Shown: positions 18,253 through 27,309, numbered from the stretch's first letter. The stretch is 64,000 nucleotides of DNA from CAZFBA01 sp964517135 (GCA_964517135.1 CAZFBA010000004.1:62001-126000), one strand, 5' to 3'. Numbers and translations: made by a program. The notes: generated by a model not told the origin, from the sequence alone.

Positions 18253-19122
18253 TTAGCTGTATTTTTTCCTTATTTGCCTTGCCTCTTCTATTTTTCCGAG
18301 GCCCTTAAGGGCAATAGACATGTTTTGCCAGAGCTCTTTATATTCCGGGTTTGTCTGTAAACCCTTTTCACAGCAATCATAGGCTGCTCTGAATTTACCC
18401 TGACGGTTAAGAGAGTTGGCTTTATTGTTCCATACAAGTGTGTTTGTAGGTTCCAGCTCTAACACTTTGTTATAGCAATCTATTTCACTTTCATACTCGC
18501 CCTTATTACCCAGTATATAACCCTTTGCGGAGATAGCTTTTGTAAATTCCGGTTTAAGGTCAATAGCAGTATCAAAGCAGGTGAGTGCTTCCTGATATTT
18601 GCCAAGATGGTTCAAAGCAATGCCTTTTTCATACCATACCTGACTGTTATGATAGTCCTGTGAAAGGTATTGGTCTGCTGTTTCAGAGGCATCAGCATAA
18701 TTCTTTAATGTCATCAATGTATAAACCTTATGCATTAAGGCCACACTAAATTCAGGATCACTATCAATAGCTTTTTCAAGACATTGAAGAGCTTTTAAAG
18801 GTTGATTCGTTAGTCTGTATGAGTATGCTTTATTAAACCAGGCTTCTTTAAACGCAGGATCAAGTGTAGTTGCTACATCAAAACACTGATGACCTTCTTC
18901 AAACTGCCCGAGTTGTGTAAGCAGGGTTCCTTTGTTAAACCAGGGTAGAGTAAATTCCGGTTCAAGATCAATAGCAGCATTATAAGCCTGAAGAGCTTTA
19001 ACATGTTTGCCTTCTGATGCAAGCAACAGGCCCATTTCGTTATAATACTCTTTGCTGTCTTCTTTTATTTCAAATTTTTTCTTATTTTGAATATCGTTTG
19101 CCATAGATTCTGCTGAATTCAT
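18253..19122 (-). CDS. TPR-repeat protein
   Basis: 289 aa with SD AAAGGGT. Eight tandem 34-residue tetratricopeptide repeats run from about residue 22 to the end, each with the W/A-x-x-K-G-x-x-L-x-x-x-G-x-x-x-x-A-L-x-x-(Y/F)-x-x-A-I-x-L-x-P consensus. No signal peptide, so a cytosolic scaffold. The gene lies 200 bp beyond the HgdB-type operon, after that operon's terminator, and is probably independent. Confidence 0.9.
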   Translation of the reverse strand: MNSAESMANDIQNKKKFEIKEDSKEYYNEMGLLLASEGKHVKALQAYNAAIDLEPEFTLPWFNKGTLLTQLGQFEEGHQCFDVATTLDPAFKEAWFNKAYSYRLTNQPLKALQCLEKAIDSDPEFSVALMHKVYTLMTLKNYADASETADQYLSQDYHNSQVWYEKGIALNHLGKYQEALTCFDTAIDLKPEFTKAISAKGYILGNKGEYESEIDCYNKVLELEPTNTLVWNNKANSLNRQGKFRAAYDCCEKGLQTNPEYKELWQNMSIALKGLGKIEEARQIRKKYS

Positions 19123-19267
19123 AAAAATACCCTTTCTTGAACTTGTTCAATAAGACTAATTTTACTGTATATGGCATAACAGGCAAGAAAGTTAAGAAGG
19201 ATCAAGCATCAACAAGTGAATGATTAAATTGTTTGTTGAATAACCGCCAGGCAAAAGACTCTGCCAG

Positions 19268-19296
19268 AAAAAAGGCCGTCAGAATTACTGACAGCC
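19268..19296 (-). terminator. Rho-independent terminator of the HgdB-type operon
   Basis: Read on the - strand: GGCTGTCAG, loop TAATT, CTGACGGCC (one mismatch), then TTTTTT. It lies 29 bp after the last gene. Confidence 0.88.
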
Positions 19297-19324
19297 AATA
19301 AGAAACATATAATAAGGTACGTAT

Positions 19325-20494
19325 TTATTTTGCTCCAACGAGCTCGGGAACTTTTTCGTCTGGTTCTGCTTTTAAATTGCTGGCCTGCTTTGCTTCACTC
19401 AGCTTGAGAGAGTTCTTTCTTCTCTTAAGAAGATCAACAAAAGCCTCAAGGCGGGTTATAAAGCCTGCTTTGCCCATTTGCTCATCGAGAACGAGTGATA
19501 AATAAGGTATATCTTCGACATTCCTGACATTAGGAAGAATGTTTTGAGAGACTATTTCAGGCATACAGGTAAATGGCAACAGGTGAACAACCCCATCAGT
19601 CTTGTTAGCACCAGCCCTTGCAGTATCACCAACAGACTCTATTGCATCTCCACCTACATCTCTAGAAAGATAGTTTTTGGCATACCTTGTGGCAATTTCT
19701 TCATGGGTTTCATCTTTTCTTAGCCACCTTGGCATCAGGAAAGTTTTAGTCCAGTCGCTCAGGTTCAAACGCCTGTGAACGTGAACACCCAGTTTACCGA
19801 GTTCTTTTTCAATATCCATATTTGAAAAAGGATCCAGAACAACAAATATTTCACCTGTCAGATCAACATTTAAGACCTCTCTATCAGCATCAACAGGAGT
19901 GCTTTTAAGCTCCTCAAGCCCATACTGAAGTGCCTTTTTAGTATCTTTAGGGGTCATAGCAGCGTCAATAGCTTTAAGACCTTTTTTATATTTAGTATCA
20001 GCTATGCCTGGCTTAATTTCTCTTGCCCTATAGTAAGCCAGTGAGTGGTCAAGCTGGTCAACAACATCTATTTTGACCAGCGCAAGATTAACAGCAGCCA
20101 TCATATCCAAATAGTTCTTATTGCCAGTTGCCTCACCAAACTTTGTAGCAAGCTCAATGAGTTTTCCTTTATACAGATCAAAGTTGATAAATTTTACATC
20201 ACCATAGCCAAGATCCTTTAATGCTCCACGACAAGAGCGAGAATATTGTCCTAATCTGCATATACCCGGGCTATCCAGCATTAACAAGGCTTCAGCACCC
20301 AGTTCAATGGCTTCAATATAATTTCCAAGCACCAGTTTATATGGCAGGCAAACCGCCTCCGGGCTGTGTCTTGTGCCCAGCGAAAGAGTTTTTTTGCTGT
20401 TATAAGGGGCAATGATAACCTCTCCACCGAGTCTTCTAATAGCACCTGCAAGGGCTATTGACAGGGTACCCATATGCGGAAAAGAAATCTTCAT
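19325..20494 (-). CDS. HgdB/DUF2229-type CoA-dehydratase-related protein A
   Basis: 389 aa. It belongs to the group of proteins related to 2-hydroxyacyl-CoA dehydratase components and their activase-associated DUF2229 domains. Conserved features shared with its paralogue at 21563 include FPHMGTLSIALAGAIRRLGG, a VCLPYK cysteine (C49), a CRLGQY cysteine (C79), GGDAIESVGD, PFTCMPEIVSQNILP, and the C-terminal signature DEQMGKAGFITRLEAFVDLL. The cysteines could ligate an Fe-S cluster. The C-terminal ~25 residues are polar. Last gene of the operon, 7 bp after B. The chemical reaction is unknown. Confidence 0.78.
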   Translation of the reverse strand: MKISFPHMGTLSIALAGAIRRLGGEVIIAPYNSKKTLSLGTRHSPEAVCLPYKLVLGNYIEAIELGAEALLMLDSPGICRLGQYSRSCRGALKDLGYGDVKFINFDLYKGKLIELATKFGEATGNKNYLDMMAAVNLALVKIDVVDQLDHSLAYYRAREIKPGIADTKYKKGLKAIDAAMTPKDTKKALQYGLEELKSTPVDADREVLNVDLTGEIFVVLDPFSNMDIEKELGKLGVHVHRRLNLSDWTKTFLMPRWLRKDETHEEIATRYAKNYLSRDVGGDAIESVGDTARAGANKTDGVVHLLPFTCMPEIVSQNILPNVRNVEDIPYLSLVLDEQMGKAGFITRLEAFVDLLKRRKNSLKLSEAKQASNLKAEPDEKVPELVGAK

Positions 20495-20501
20495 AAGTAT
20501 T

Positions 20502-21572
20502 TTATCCTATACTAACTTTTTCTATATGTTGTAATTCAAGGTTGCTATCTGCATTAGAGGATGAAGAAACTTGTTTATTAAGTGTTGTAATAATGCTTTT
20601 ACGTTTTCTTCTAAGCAGCATGTCTGTAAAAGCTTCCAGTCTAGTTATAAAGCCAGCTTCACCAGTATGTTCATCAATTGTCAGGTTTAAAACAGGCTTT
20701 TTAGCTCTTTTTGCCTTTCTGGTAATTCGCTCAATCATAAGTGAATCAGGGCCGCAGCCAAAGGCAGTCATAGTAATAATGCCGTCAATATTATCATCAT
20801 ACATATAGTGTCCGGCAACACCTGTAACTTCAGTCTCATTAGCCCAGTATAAAACAGCCCCAAGTTTTTCGATACCTGCAAATTGATCTTCACGTTTAAC
20901 TGAATCAGGCACTATAGCATTTGCACCAAGGGCATTAAGTTTCTTAACCAGCCTCATACTAAAGTAATTATCATAAATGTTATATGCATGAGAGCATATA
21001 ACAACATTAATTGGTTTATCAGAAGGCAGTGCACCCGCATCAGGTTTATTACCTGTGGCAACTGCCAGTGCTGTTTCATAGTAATAACCGGCCTGCATCA
21101 GATCCATAAATTTATTATGGCATGCCCAGCCAGCTTTTGAAGCAGCTTTGATTTGTTTTTTATTTGTAATACCAAGAGGTTTTACTGAATCATAAAGATA
21201 TTCATGTAACCCCTGGTGCTTTTCAGATTTATCAAGTGTTGGTTCTACTAGCAAGAAGTCTTTTCTGACAACATTTCTTACTAAATCAGGCAGCCCTCTT
21301 AATTTAGAGCAGTTATATATCTTGAAAGCCACAGATTGAATGCTTGGAGAATAAATAGCATCAACGTTTTTATCTACCAGATCCAGAACGTGACCAATAT
21401 ATATCTTAACAGGCAGGCAGGTTTCAGGTACTACAAGTGCACTGCCCCTGCTAACCATCTTTTTATTTGTTTTTCCGGATAGAATCACCTCAATACCCAG
21501 GTCATTAAAGAATCCGTACCAGAAAGGGTAGTAAAGATAATACCCCAGAGAACGTGGAATACCTATGTGCAT
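20502..21572 (-). CDS. DUF2229-type CoA-dehydratase-activase-associated protein B
   Basis: 356 aa with strong SD AAGGAG. Its N-terminus HIGIPRSLGYYLYYPFWYGF and following ETCLPVKIYIGHVLDLV are the hallmark of DUF2229 (pfam09989), usually fused to or encoded near the BadF/HgdC ATPase activator. The C-terminal half resembles HgdB: FGCGPDSLMIERI then TIDEHTGEAGFITRLEAFTDML. It overlaps the preceding gene by 10 bp. Cysteines in TCLPVK, YNCSKL, ICSHAYN and GCGPDS are candidate cluster ligands. No ATPase partner is encoded here. Confidence 0.8.
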   Translation of the reverse strand: MHIGIPRSLGYYLYYPFWYGFFNDLGIEVILSGKTNKKMVSRGSALVVPETCLPVKIYIGHVLDLVDKNVDAIYSPSIQSVAFKIYNCSKLRGLPDLVRNVVRKDFLLVEPTLDKSEKHQGLHEYLYDSVKPLGITNKKQIKAASKAGWACHNKFMDLMQAGYYYETALAVATGNKPDAGALPSDKPINVVICSHAYNIYDNYFSMRLVKKLNALGANAIVPDSVKREDQFAGIEKLGAVLYWANETEVTGVAGHYMYDDNIDGIITMTAFGCGPDSLMIERITRKAKRAKKPVLNLTIDEHTGEAGFITRLEAFTDMLLRRKRKSIITTLNKQVSSSSNADSNLELQHIEKVSIG

Positions 21573-22708
21573 AGAGCAAGCTCCTTTTGGGTGGGTTTAT
21601 AGTACTTATTACGTCTTCTTCTAATAAGATCGACAAAGGCTTCCAGACGTGTAATAAGGCCAGCCTTACCGGTATACTCATCCATTACGAGGCTAAGAAC
21701 GGGTATATCCTCATTTTTACTTACATGTGGCAAAATAGATTGAGAAACTATTTCAGGGGTACAGTTAAATGGCCCTAGATGAACAACACCATCGATGCGC
21801 TTTTTGGAAGCGTATACAGCATCACCAATGCTTTCAATGCAGTCACCGCCAATGGCTCTATTCATATAGTTTGCAGCATACATTGTTGATCTGTCTCTAT
21901 GAGACATTTTTCTATAGAGAAATCTTGGCAGCAAAGCATTATTGGTCCAGTCGCTAAGCATAACCTGTCTGTCTACTTCACAGCCAAGGTAGCCAAGCTC
22001 TTTTTCTATTTCCATATTGGTAAATGGATCCAGCAGAACAAAGAATTCTCCTGTCAGATGAACCTGTAAAATATCTCTATCAGGGTCAATCAGCACTTTA
22101 TCCATTCTGTTAAGAGTTTTTTGAACAGTTTCTCTAATCATGCTGACGCTATTAGCCCTATCAATAAGCCTGCGCCCCCTGTTATAGAGTCTTTCGGCTT
22201 CTCCTCGTTTGATTTCTCTGGGCCTGATTTGAAAAAGTTTTCTCTCTATAATATCCAGTGCATCAAACTTGGCAAAGCCAAGACGGGTTGCTCTTACCAG
22301 GTCAACAATATTACAACCACCGCTTGCTTCTGCAAACTTAGTTGTAACTTCTTTTAACTTACCCTTATAGAGGTCAAAGATAATCATATCAAACTCATAA
22401 CCAAGATCTCTTAGCTTTGCTTCAATGTTACCGGCGTAATTACCAAGGCGGCAGGTACCGGGAGCCTGAAACATAATTATCGTGTTTGCGCCACGTTCAA
22501 GGGCTTGTATGAAGTTACCGAGAATGATTTTATATGGCAGGCAGACGGTTTCTACACTATGTCTTGTGCCAAGAGTCAGTGTTTCTTTGTTGTTATAAGG
22601 AGGTAAGTGTATCTTAGCCCCCATATGCCTGAGCATACCTGCAACTGGAACTGCAAGATTGCCCATCTGTGGGAATGTTACCAGTCGTTCTTGTTCTTTT
22701 TTAAGCAT
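21563..22708 (-). CDS. HgdB/DUF2229-type CoA-dehydratase-related protein C
   Basis: 381 aa, clearly paralogous to protein A across its length: FPQMGNLAVPVAGMLRHMG, VCLPYKIILGNF, CRLGNYAG, LTGEFFVLLDPFTNMEIEKELG, GGDCIESIGD, FNCTPEIVSQSILP, MDEYTGKAGLITRLEAFVDL. It has one extra cysteine near the IESIGD motif (GGDCIES). It starts 31 bp after the ferredoxin stop and overlaps B. A and C may form a heteromer with B. In known members these domains bind Fe-S clusters, and electrons could come from the adjacent ferredoxin. Confidence 0.78.
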   Translation of the reverse strand: MLKKEQERLVTFPQMGNLAVPVAGMLRHMGAKIHLPPYNNKETLTLGTRHSVETVCLPYKIILGNFIQALERGANTIIMFQAPGTCRLGNYAGNIEAKLRDLGYEFDMIIFDLYKGKLKEVTTKFAEASGGCNIVDLVRATRLGFAKFDALDIIERKLFQIRPREIKRGEAERLYNRGRRLIDRANSVSMIRETVQKTLNRMDKVLIDPDRDILQVHLTGEFFVLLDPFTNMEIEKELGYLGCEVDRQVMLSDWTNNALLPRFLYRKMSHRDRSTMYAANYMNRAIGGDCIESIGDAVYASKKRIDGVVHLGPFNCTPEIVSQSILPHVSKNEDIPVLSLVMDEYTGKAGLITRLEAFVDLIRRRRNKYYKPTQKELALCT

Positions 22709-22739
22709 AATATAGATAACTCCAAATTAAACGAGCAAT

Positions 22740-22946
22740 TTAGCTGCTGACTAACTCTAGATATGCTTTTGGGCCTCCAATAGAAGCTTTTTGAGGACAA
22801 ACCCTTTCGCAGGTCTGACAGTCAACGCAGTCATTAGCATTAATCTGGTATTTATTATCTTCTGTTTTATATATAGCGTCTGTCGGGCAGAGCGGAGCAC
22901 ATGTTCCGCAGGCTGTGCAGAGTTCTTGATTAATTTGATGCGGCAT
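22740..22946 (-). CDS. 2[4Fe-4S] ferredoxin
   Basis: 68 aa with SD AAAGGAG. Two complete bacterial ferredoxin motifs: CTACGTCAPLCP (residues ~9-20) and CVDCQTCERVCP (~40-51). It is a small cytosolic low-potential electron carrier. Placed between the radical SAM gene and the HgdB-type genes with short gaps (14 and 31 bp), it is the likely electron donor for one or both. Confidence 0.93.
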   Translation of the reverse strand: MPHQINQELCTACGTCAPLCPTDAIYKTEDNKYQINANDCVDCQTCERVCPQKASIGGPKAYLELVSS

Positions 22947-22960
22947 TTTCTACTCCTTTA

Positions 22961-24595
22961 CTAAACTTTAGAAAGTTCCATTTCTTCAATATCTTCAGTA
23001 GATTCAACATCACCTTCATCCACCGGGTCAGCAGAAAGTTTTTCAAGTGCTGTCAGATCTTTGCCACACTGGCAGCCGCCTTCTAGCTCTTCACATCCAC
23101 CGTGTTTGTCGCCGTGTGGTTTTTTAGTACTACAGAGTACGACACGGTCGTGATACCATTCTCCTGGCAGCGGGAACAGTGTCATAAAGTAGTCTTTAAC
23201 CCAGTTTTCATCCATAATTTTAGCAACATCATGTGAATATTTGTCGATAGCTTCAGTTAATTCAGGTTTTACGAGGTAATCATCAGCGCCTGGATGGGTT
23301 GGATATGGTTTAAATTTCTTATAATATCCTCTCAATACCCATGGACGATCAACGATCATACAGGGTCTCATCATATTGCCATCATACGGTGCCCCTTTTC
23401 TGATTGCCTGGAAGAATGGGGACTTCAGGGCATCTGTAATAGTGCAATCTTTGATGTTGTGTGTAGCAAGGTGAACAAATGTACATGGTTCTACGTCACC
23501 TGCCGCATTAATATGAATATATTGTCTACCGCCAGCTATACATCCCATCATTTCAGGGCCATCACCCCAGAAATCAACGGTCATCATTGGCAGTGTATTT
23601 CTTGCGTTATAAACGTTCTGTTTAATATATTCTCTCTGTTTTGCATCAGGTATAAGTTCAGGGTTAGGGCTATTACCCACCGGAACATAGTGAAAAACCC
23701 ATGTCCAGAGGGAACCTTTATCTGATAGCCATTTCATAAACTTGTCGCTGACAACTTCTTCAGAGTTCTGTCTGGTAGCTGTAAGAGATGCACCCCAGAA
23801 TATGCCGGCTTTTGTGAGTTTATCCATTTTTTCTGAAAGCATTTTGAAGCAACCTTCACCTCTGATGGCGTCTGTAGATTTTTCCCAGCCAGCCAGACTT
23901 AGCATTGGGGCGACATTTCCGAGTTGTCTGAGTTTTTCGATGTTTTTATCTGTTAAGAGTGAGCCGTTAGTAAAGACCAGAAAGATGCAGTCATCATATT
24001 TTTTGGCCAGTTCAAAGAATTCCATTCGGCAGAAAGGTTCACCGCCAACAATTGGCAGTATGTGTATGCCGTGTTCATCTCTTGCTTCGCCTAATATTCT
24101 GTCCCATTCTTCGATGGGCAGGTCTCTGACTTTGCTCTGATCATATTCTGAAGCCCAGCAGCCAACGCAGTTAAAGTTGCATTTTTCTGTAATACTTGCC
24201 AGCAAGACTGTTGGCGGATAAAAACCGTGTTTATCAAAATATTGAGCTCTTTTCCTCAGGTTATCTCCATAATATCCGTGTAAGAAGAAATTTGCCAGAA
24301 ATTTATTTCTGCAATTAGGGTCCAGTGTGTCGATAATCTTTTGCCACCAGTGCAGGTGTGCATGGTCTGTTTCAAAGAGCCATCTCATTCTGCGTGCGTG
24401 ACGTACGCCTCCCTCTGAGTGGGCAATTTTTTCAAACATTTTTGTCAGCATGATCAGGTTTTTCTTGCTGGATGTTGAAACAAAGTTCAAAAACTGGTTT
24501 ATAACAAAGTTCTGGCCTTTTGTTTTTAGAAAGTCAATGTATTTTGAGCCGGTTCTCTTTTTCCACATTTGTTCCTGGGGTAATACTCTAAGCAT
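22961..24595 (-). CDS. Radical SAM protein with SPASM-like C-terminus
   Basis: 544 aa. The radical SAM cluster motif CNFNCVGC lies near residue 140, preceded by the family-typical SITEK, with GGEPFCRMEFFELAKK downstream. A C-terminal auxiliary-cluster region includes CIAGGRQYIHINAAGDVEPCTF and RPCMIVDRP. A Cys-rich acidic tail follows (CEELEGGCQCGK). A ~130-residue helical N-terminal extension precedes the barrel. It is the first gene of the operon with the ferredoxin and three HgdB-type proteins, suggesting modification of a partner or cofactor, or a separate radical reaction. Substrate unknown. Confidence 0.88.
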   Translation of the reverse strand: MLRVLPQEQMWKKRTGSKYIDFLKTKGQNFVINQFLNFVSTSSKKNLIMLTKMFEKIAHSEGGVRHARRMRWLFETDHAHLHWWQKIIDTLDPNCRNKFLANFFLHGYYGDNLRKRAQYFDKHGFYPPTVLLASITEKCNFNCVGCWASEYDQSKVRDLPIEEWDRILGEARDEHGIHILPIVGGEPFCRMEFFELAKKYDDCIFLVFTNGSLLTDKNIEKLRQLGNVAPMLSLAGWEKSTDAIRGEGCFKMLSEKMDKLTKAGIFWGASLTATRQNSEEVVSDKFMKWLSDKGSLWTWVFHYVPVGNSPNPELIPDAKQREYIKQNVYNARNTLPMMTVDFWGDGPEMMGCIAGGRQYIHINAAGDVEPCTFVHLATHNIKDCTITDALKSPFFQAIRKGAPYDGNMMRPCMIVDRPWVLRGYYKKFKPYPTHPGADDYLVKPELTEAIDKYSHDVAKIMDENWVKDYFMTLFPLPGEWYHDRVVLCSTKKPHGDKHGGCEELEGGCQCGKDLTALEKLSADPVDEGDVESTEDIEEMELSKV

Positions 24596-25184
24596 ATTTA
24601 CTTCCCTTTATACTGTGTACATAACTAATAATATATTAAAGCTAAAAAACTTTATGCAAATTCTTTATATATCTAATTCTTCCTCCGTACCTTATTGCTT
24701 TCTCTCGTTATTGTGGGTGATAATAGCTATTTTAATATCATTTTACTCAACAAATACTTATACTATATGTTTCTGCATAATACCTTATTTAAAATTTATC
24801 GTACAACAAATTTTATGTTTTTTACATAAAAATATGTAAAAACCCTGTCTTATTTATATTTATGTTAAGAAATTTAACCCAATATTAACCATGGCTACAT
24901 GTTTACGGTTATGAAGATACAGAGATTCTGAAGACTTACAGGTTTAAGGTTCTTGAAATATTTTTGGTTAAAGCTGTTACATAAACACAATCTTGATATT
25001 CGTCGTAAAAGGTTAACTTTGCCTGATAGCCATAAATACCCGCAAAAAGAATAAATCTTTCATTATGTTGTATTGATCTTTAATAGATGAAATTACCCAG
25101 TAAATCTAAATGCATTGGCTCAAGATTTTTTCGTTATATATTGATTATAATAGGTGTATAGCCTAATTAACAGTCATTCGTTTT

Positions 25185-25275
25185 TTCTGGTATTTCTATT
25201 ACCTTGCAAAAGAGAGTTTTAGAGTTTTTAAGGTACTGAATAGTTTTAAAAAACTTGACAGGTATTTTACTTAAG
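25185..25275 (+). repeat. Leader segment duplicated at 26821-26910
   Basis: Shared words in order: TTCTGGTATTTCT, ACCTT, AGAGAG, TTAGAGTTTTTA, GGTACTGAA, AGTTTT. The copies are roughly 70% alike by eye. Confidence 0.65.
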
Positions 25276-25453
25276 CAACAGAAAGTGTTTAATTTTTGCC
25301 TAATGGAATTTAAGGTTTTTTAAAATCTGCTATGTGCCTCTTAGAAGGTATTAACAGTTAATCAGAGAAGAAAGGATTCAAATAATCTCATATTTGCATT
25401 AACAAAATATCATCTAACACTGCGTTATCCGTAACTTAAAACTTAGGAAATTT

Positions 25454-25496
25454 AAGAGAGACTGGAATCACACCCCCTGCTTCCATCAACTCTCTT
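25454..25496 (+). promoter_or_regulatory. Conserved leader stem-loop, copy 1
   Basis: AAGAGAG (25454-25460) pairs with CTCTCTT (25490-25496), and TGGAA (25463-25467) pairs with TTCCA (25481-25485) above an asymmetric internal loop. The same AGAGAG/TGGAA/TTCCA/CTCTCT order recurs at 27102-27140 with different loops. Confidence 0.65.
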
Positions 25497-25666
25497 ACAT
25501 TGAAGCAATTCAGGCCAGGCTTAATGAGTATTTAGAATCCCAAATTTGCTCTTCTGGCCAAACTTAATAAAATATAGGTTTAAAAGAAAAAAGAAAGGAG
25601 AAAAATAACTCATCTAACAGCTAACACAGGTATTAACGGGTCGGTTAAAAAAGAGGAGAGAGATCT

Positions 25667-26497
25667 ATGACAGCATTTAGTGCTCAAATGCACCAGCACC
25701 AATTGAATCTGATCAAGCAGATGGGTAAATATCAAAATAGTATCGCAGAATACAACTTTAATAAGTTAATCAGGTACTACAAAGATGCTATTAACTCAGC
25801 TCAAACGTCAGATGAAGCCAGAGGTATAGCTCAAGCGCTGGAAGGTGTTCTGGCCCAAAGAGGTCAGGGGCTCGCCGACGTTCAGGGACTTAATACTGAT
25901 AAACTTACCGGCAATCAGGCAGGCCTCGAAGGGTTGGATCCTGGAAAGGCCGCAAAGCAAGCCCGTAAAGAACAGTATAAGCCAATGTTTAAAGATCTTG
26001 AAGCCGAGTTTAATGTCGCCAGCAATAAAGATGGTGACTGGGCTAAAGCCGCCAAAGAGAATGAAAATGTACGTATACTAGACAAAAATGGCCAGGATGT
26101 CACCCAGACCTTCAATGGTGACAAGTTAAAAGGCTATACGCTTGAGATTAATTCTCAAAAGTATGGCAAGGTTCAAATTCAGCCCGGCGGAGATGGCAAT
26201 ATTAACGGCGGCGACGACAAAATATTAATGGTTGGCGGTCAGGCCGCAGCCGGAAATATGATGGCTGGCCTCCAGGGTATTAATAACCCCACTCAACAGG
26301 CTGGCTTATTAAACCCGCTTGCAGGCATTATGGGCCTTAACCCCACTGAACAGGCCGCAGCCGAAGCTAATCAATATGCTATGCAGCCAGGCATGTTCTC
26401 TGAAGCACAGATCAAAAGTCTCATTGCCGCAATCCTGAATCAATCACTTGCTTCTATTGAACAGAAAGAATATCTTCAACAGTTCAATGTTGCCTGA
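25667..26497 (+). CDS. Lineage-specific protein with dockerin/EF-hand-like loop (paralogue 1)
   Basis: 276 aa with the extended SD AGAGGAGAGAGA. The helical N-terminal ~75 residues (MTAFSAQMHQHQLNLI, YNFNKLIRYYKDAINSAQTS) are nearly identical to those of the 28147 gene. A linker and a small beta domain follow (NVRILDKNGQDVT...KYGKVQI). Then comes GGDGNINGGDD at 174-184, fitting DG-x-IN-x-x-D of dockerin/EF-hand calcium loops, then GGQAAAGNMM. The C-terminal helix EAQIKSLIAAILNQSLASIEQ is also shared. No signal peptide, TM segment or known family. It is probably an exported or structural helical protein; that is inference. Confidence 0.8.
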   Translation: MTAFSAQMHQHQLNLIKQMGKYQNSIAEYNFNKLIRYYKDAINSAQTSDEARGIAQALEGVLAQRGQGLADVQGLNTDKLTGNQAGLEGLDPGKAAKQARKEQYKPMFKDLEAEFNVASNKDGDWAKAAKENENVRILDKNGQDVTQTFNGDKLKGYTLEINSQKYGKVQIQPGGDGNINGGDDKILMVGGQAAAGNMMAGLQGINNPTQQAGLLNPLAGIMGLNPTEQAAAEANQYAMQPGMFSEAQIKSLIAAILNQSLASIEQKEYLQQFNVA

Positions 26498-26574
26498 TCG
26501 TAGCCTGCCCATAGCGTATATTTCCATATAAGCACTGTTAGAAATACTTCAGGCAACAAAAACAAGAAGGAACA

Positions 26575-26607
26575 GGGTTAAGGGCTTGCCTGTCAGGCCT
26601 TTAACCC
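26575..26607 (+). terminator. Long stem-loop after paralogue 1
   Basis: Outer stem GGGTTAA/TTAACCC with an inner GCCT/AGGC hairpin. There is no T-run, so it could be an attenuator or mRNA-stabilising hairpin. Confidence 0.5.
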
Positions 26608-26820
26608 CTCCGGTTTAACAAAATTCTATGCTGTTGCTAAAAAACTGTTAACTTAACTGAAATCCAGTCACTGTAACTCTTTACTGATCTAGCTAAGTGA
26701 TTTTACACAGATAAACTTGAGTGAACCTGTCTATCTGGTACCACCAAATAACTCAAGAATTTCACTGTATATATTATGTATAATGATTGTAAATAAACAA
26801 CATCCCTGACAAGATAATTG

Positions 26821-26910
26821 TTCTGGTATTTCTTTAACCTTATTAGAGAGAGAATTAGAGTTTTTATGGTACTGAAAGTTTTGAAAGCATTATCAGGTGC
26901 GTCTATTAAG
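26821..26910 (+). repeat. Second copy of the duplicated leader segment
   Basis: Partner of 25185-25275. Both copies sit about 280-290 bp upstream of a conserved AGAGAG-TGGAA stem-loop. Confidence 0.65.
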
Positions 26911-27101
26911 TGACAGTTAGTTTTTATCTATTAACCTAAACTGTTTAAGCTAGTTTTAACGCTTAAAAATTATGCAAAAAGGTAATTTAACCTGCATCAA
27001 AATTCATTTTCATAATGCTTTTCAAAATACTTAATTTAATGCACGACTCTCAACATCGTCTAAATATGCGTAAAATCAGTTATTATTCACGAAGTATCTT
27101 G

Positions 27102-27140
27102 AGAGAGAATGGAATACCTCCTGTTCCATGCCCGCTCTCT
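27102..27140 (+). promoter_or_regulatory. Conserved leader stem-loop, copy 2
   Basis: AGAGAG (27102-27107) pairs with CTCTCT (27135-27140), and TGGAA (27110-27114) with TTCCA (27124-27128). Loop sequences differ from copy 1 while the stems are kept. Confidence 0.65.
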
Positions 27141-27202
27141 TTCATTAACACAATGAAGACTAAATATTGTGCGAGGTTTGAACATTAAGAGGAGTGTAAA
27201 AG

Positions 27203-27232
27203 ATGTCATCTACAGTATTTAACCCGGGCTAG
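27203..27232 (+). CDS. Possible 9-aa leader peptide
   Basis: ATG...TAG encoding MSSTVFNPG, with AGAGGAGTG 7 bp before the ATG, an RBS as good as that of the real genes. It ends 77 bp before the GTG start of the next gene. It could be a translated leader or a degenerate gene start. Confidence 0.3.
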   Translation: MSSTVFNPG

Positions 27233-27309
27233 CTCCTTTAACTGAACTAATAATTCAGTATTTAGTCTAATGACTATATAAAAATCTAGTGACAAAGAGG
27301 AGAGAAAAC

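Larger units (their letters stand above)
24596..25666. other. 1.07-kb intergenic region with structured leader
   Basis: No protein gene recognised. An open stretch at 24450-24839 is largely antisense to the radical SAM start and lacks an RBS. The right half (about 25160-25660) looks like the leader of the 25667 gene. It holds a block duplicated at 26821-26910 and a conserved stem-loop (25454-25496). Confidence 0.6.
26498..27309. other. Intergenic region: terminator-like hairpin plus second structured leader
   Basis: 812 bp. It contains the hairpin at 26575-26607, the duplicated leader block 26821-26910, the second conserved stem-loop 27102-27140, and a 9-codon ORF with an RBS at 27203-27232. 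Confidence 0.6.

Noticed and set aside
24450..24839. 129-codon open frame on the + strand
   Set aside because: Antisense to the radical SAM start and then in AT-rich intergenic DNA. Phe/Ile/Tyr/Ser bias and no RBS.
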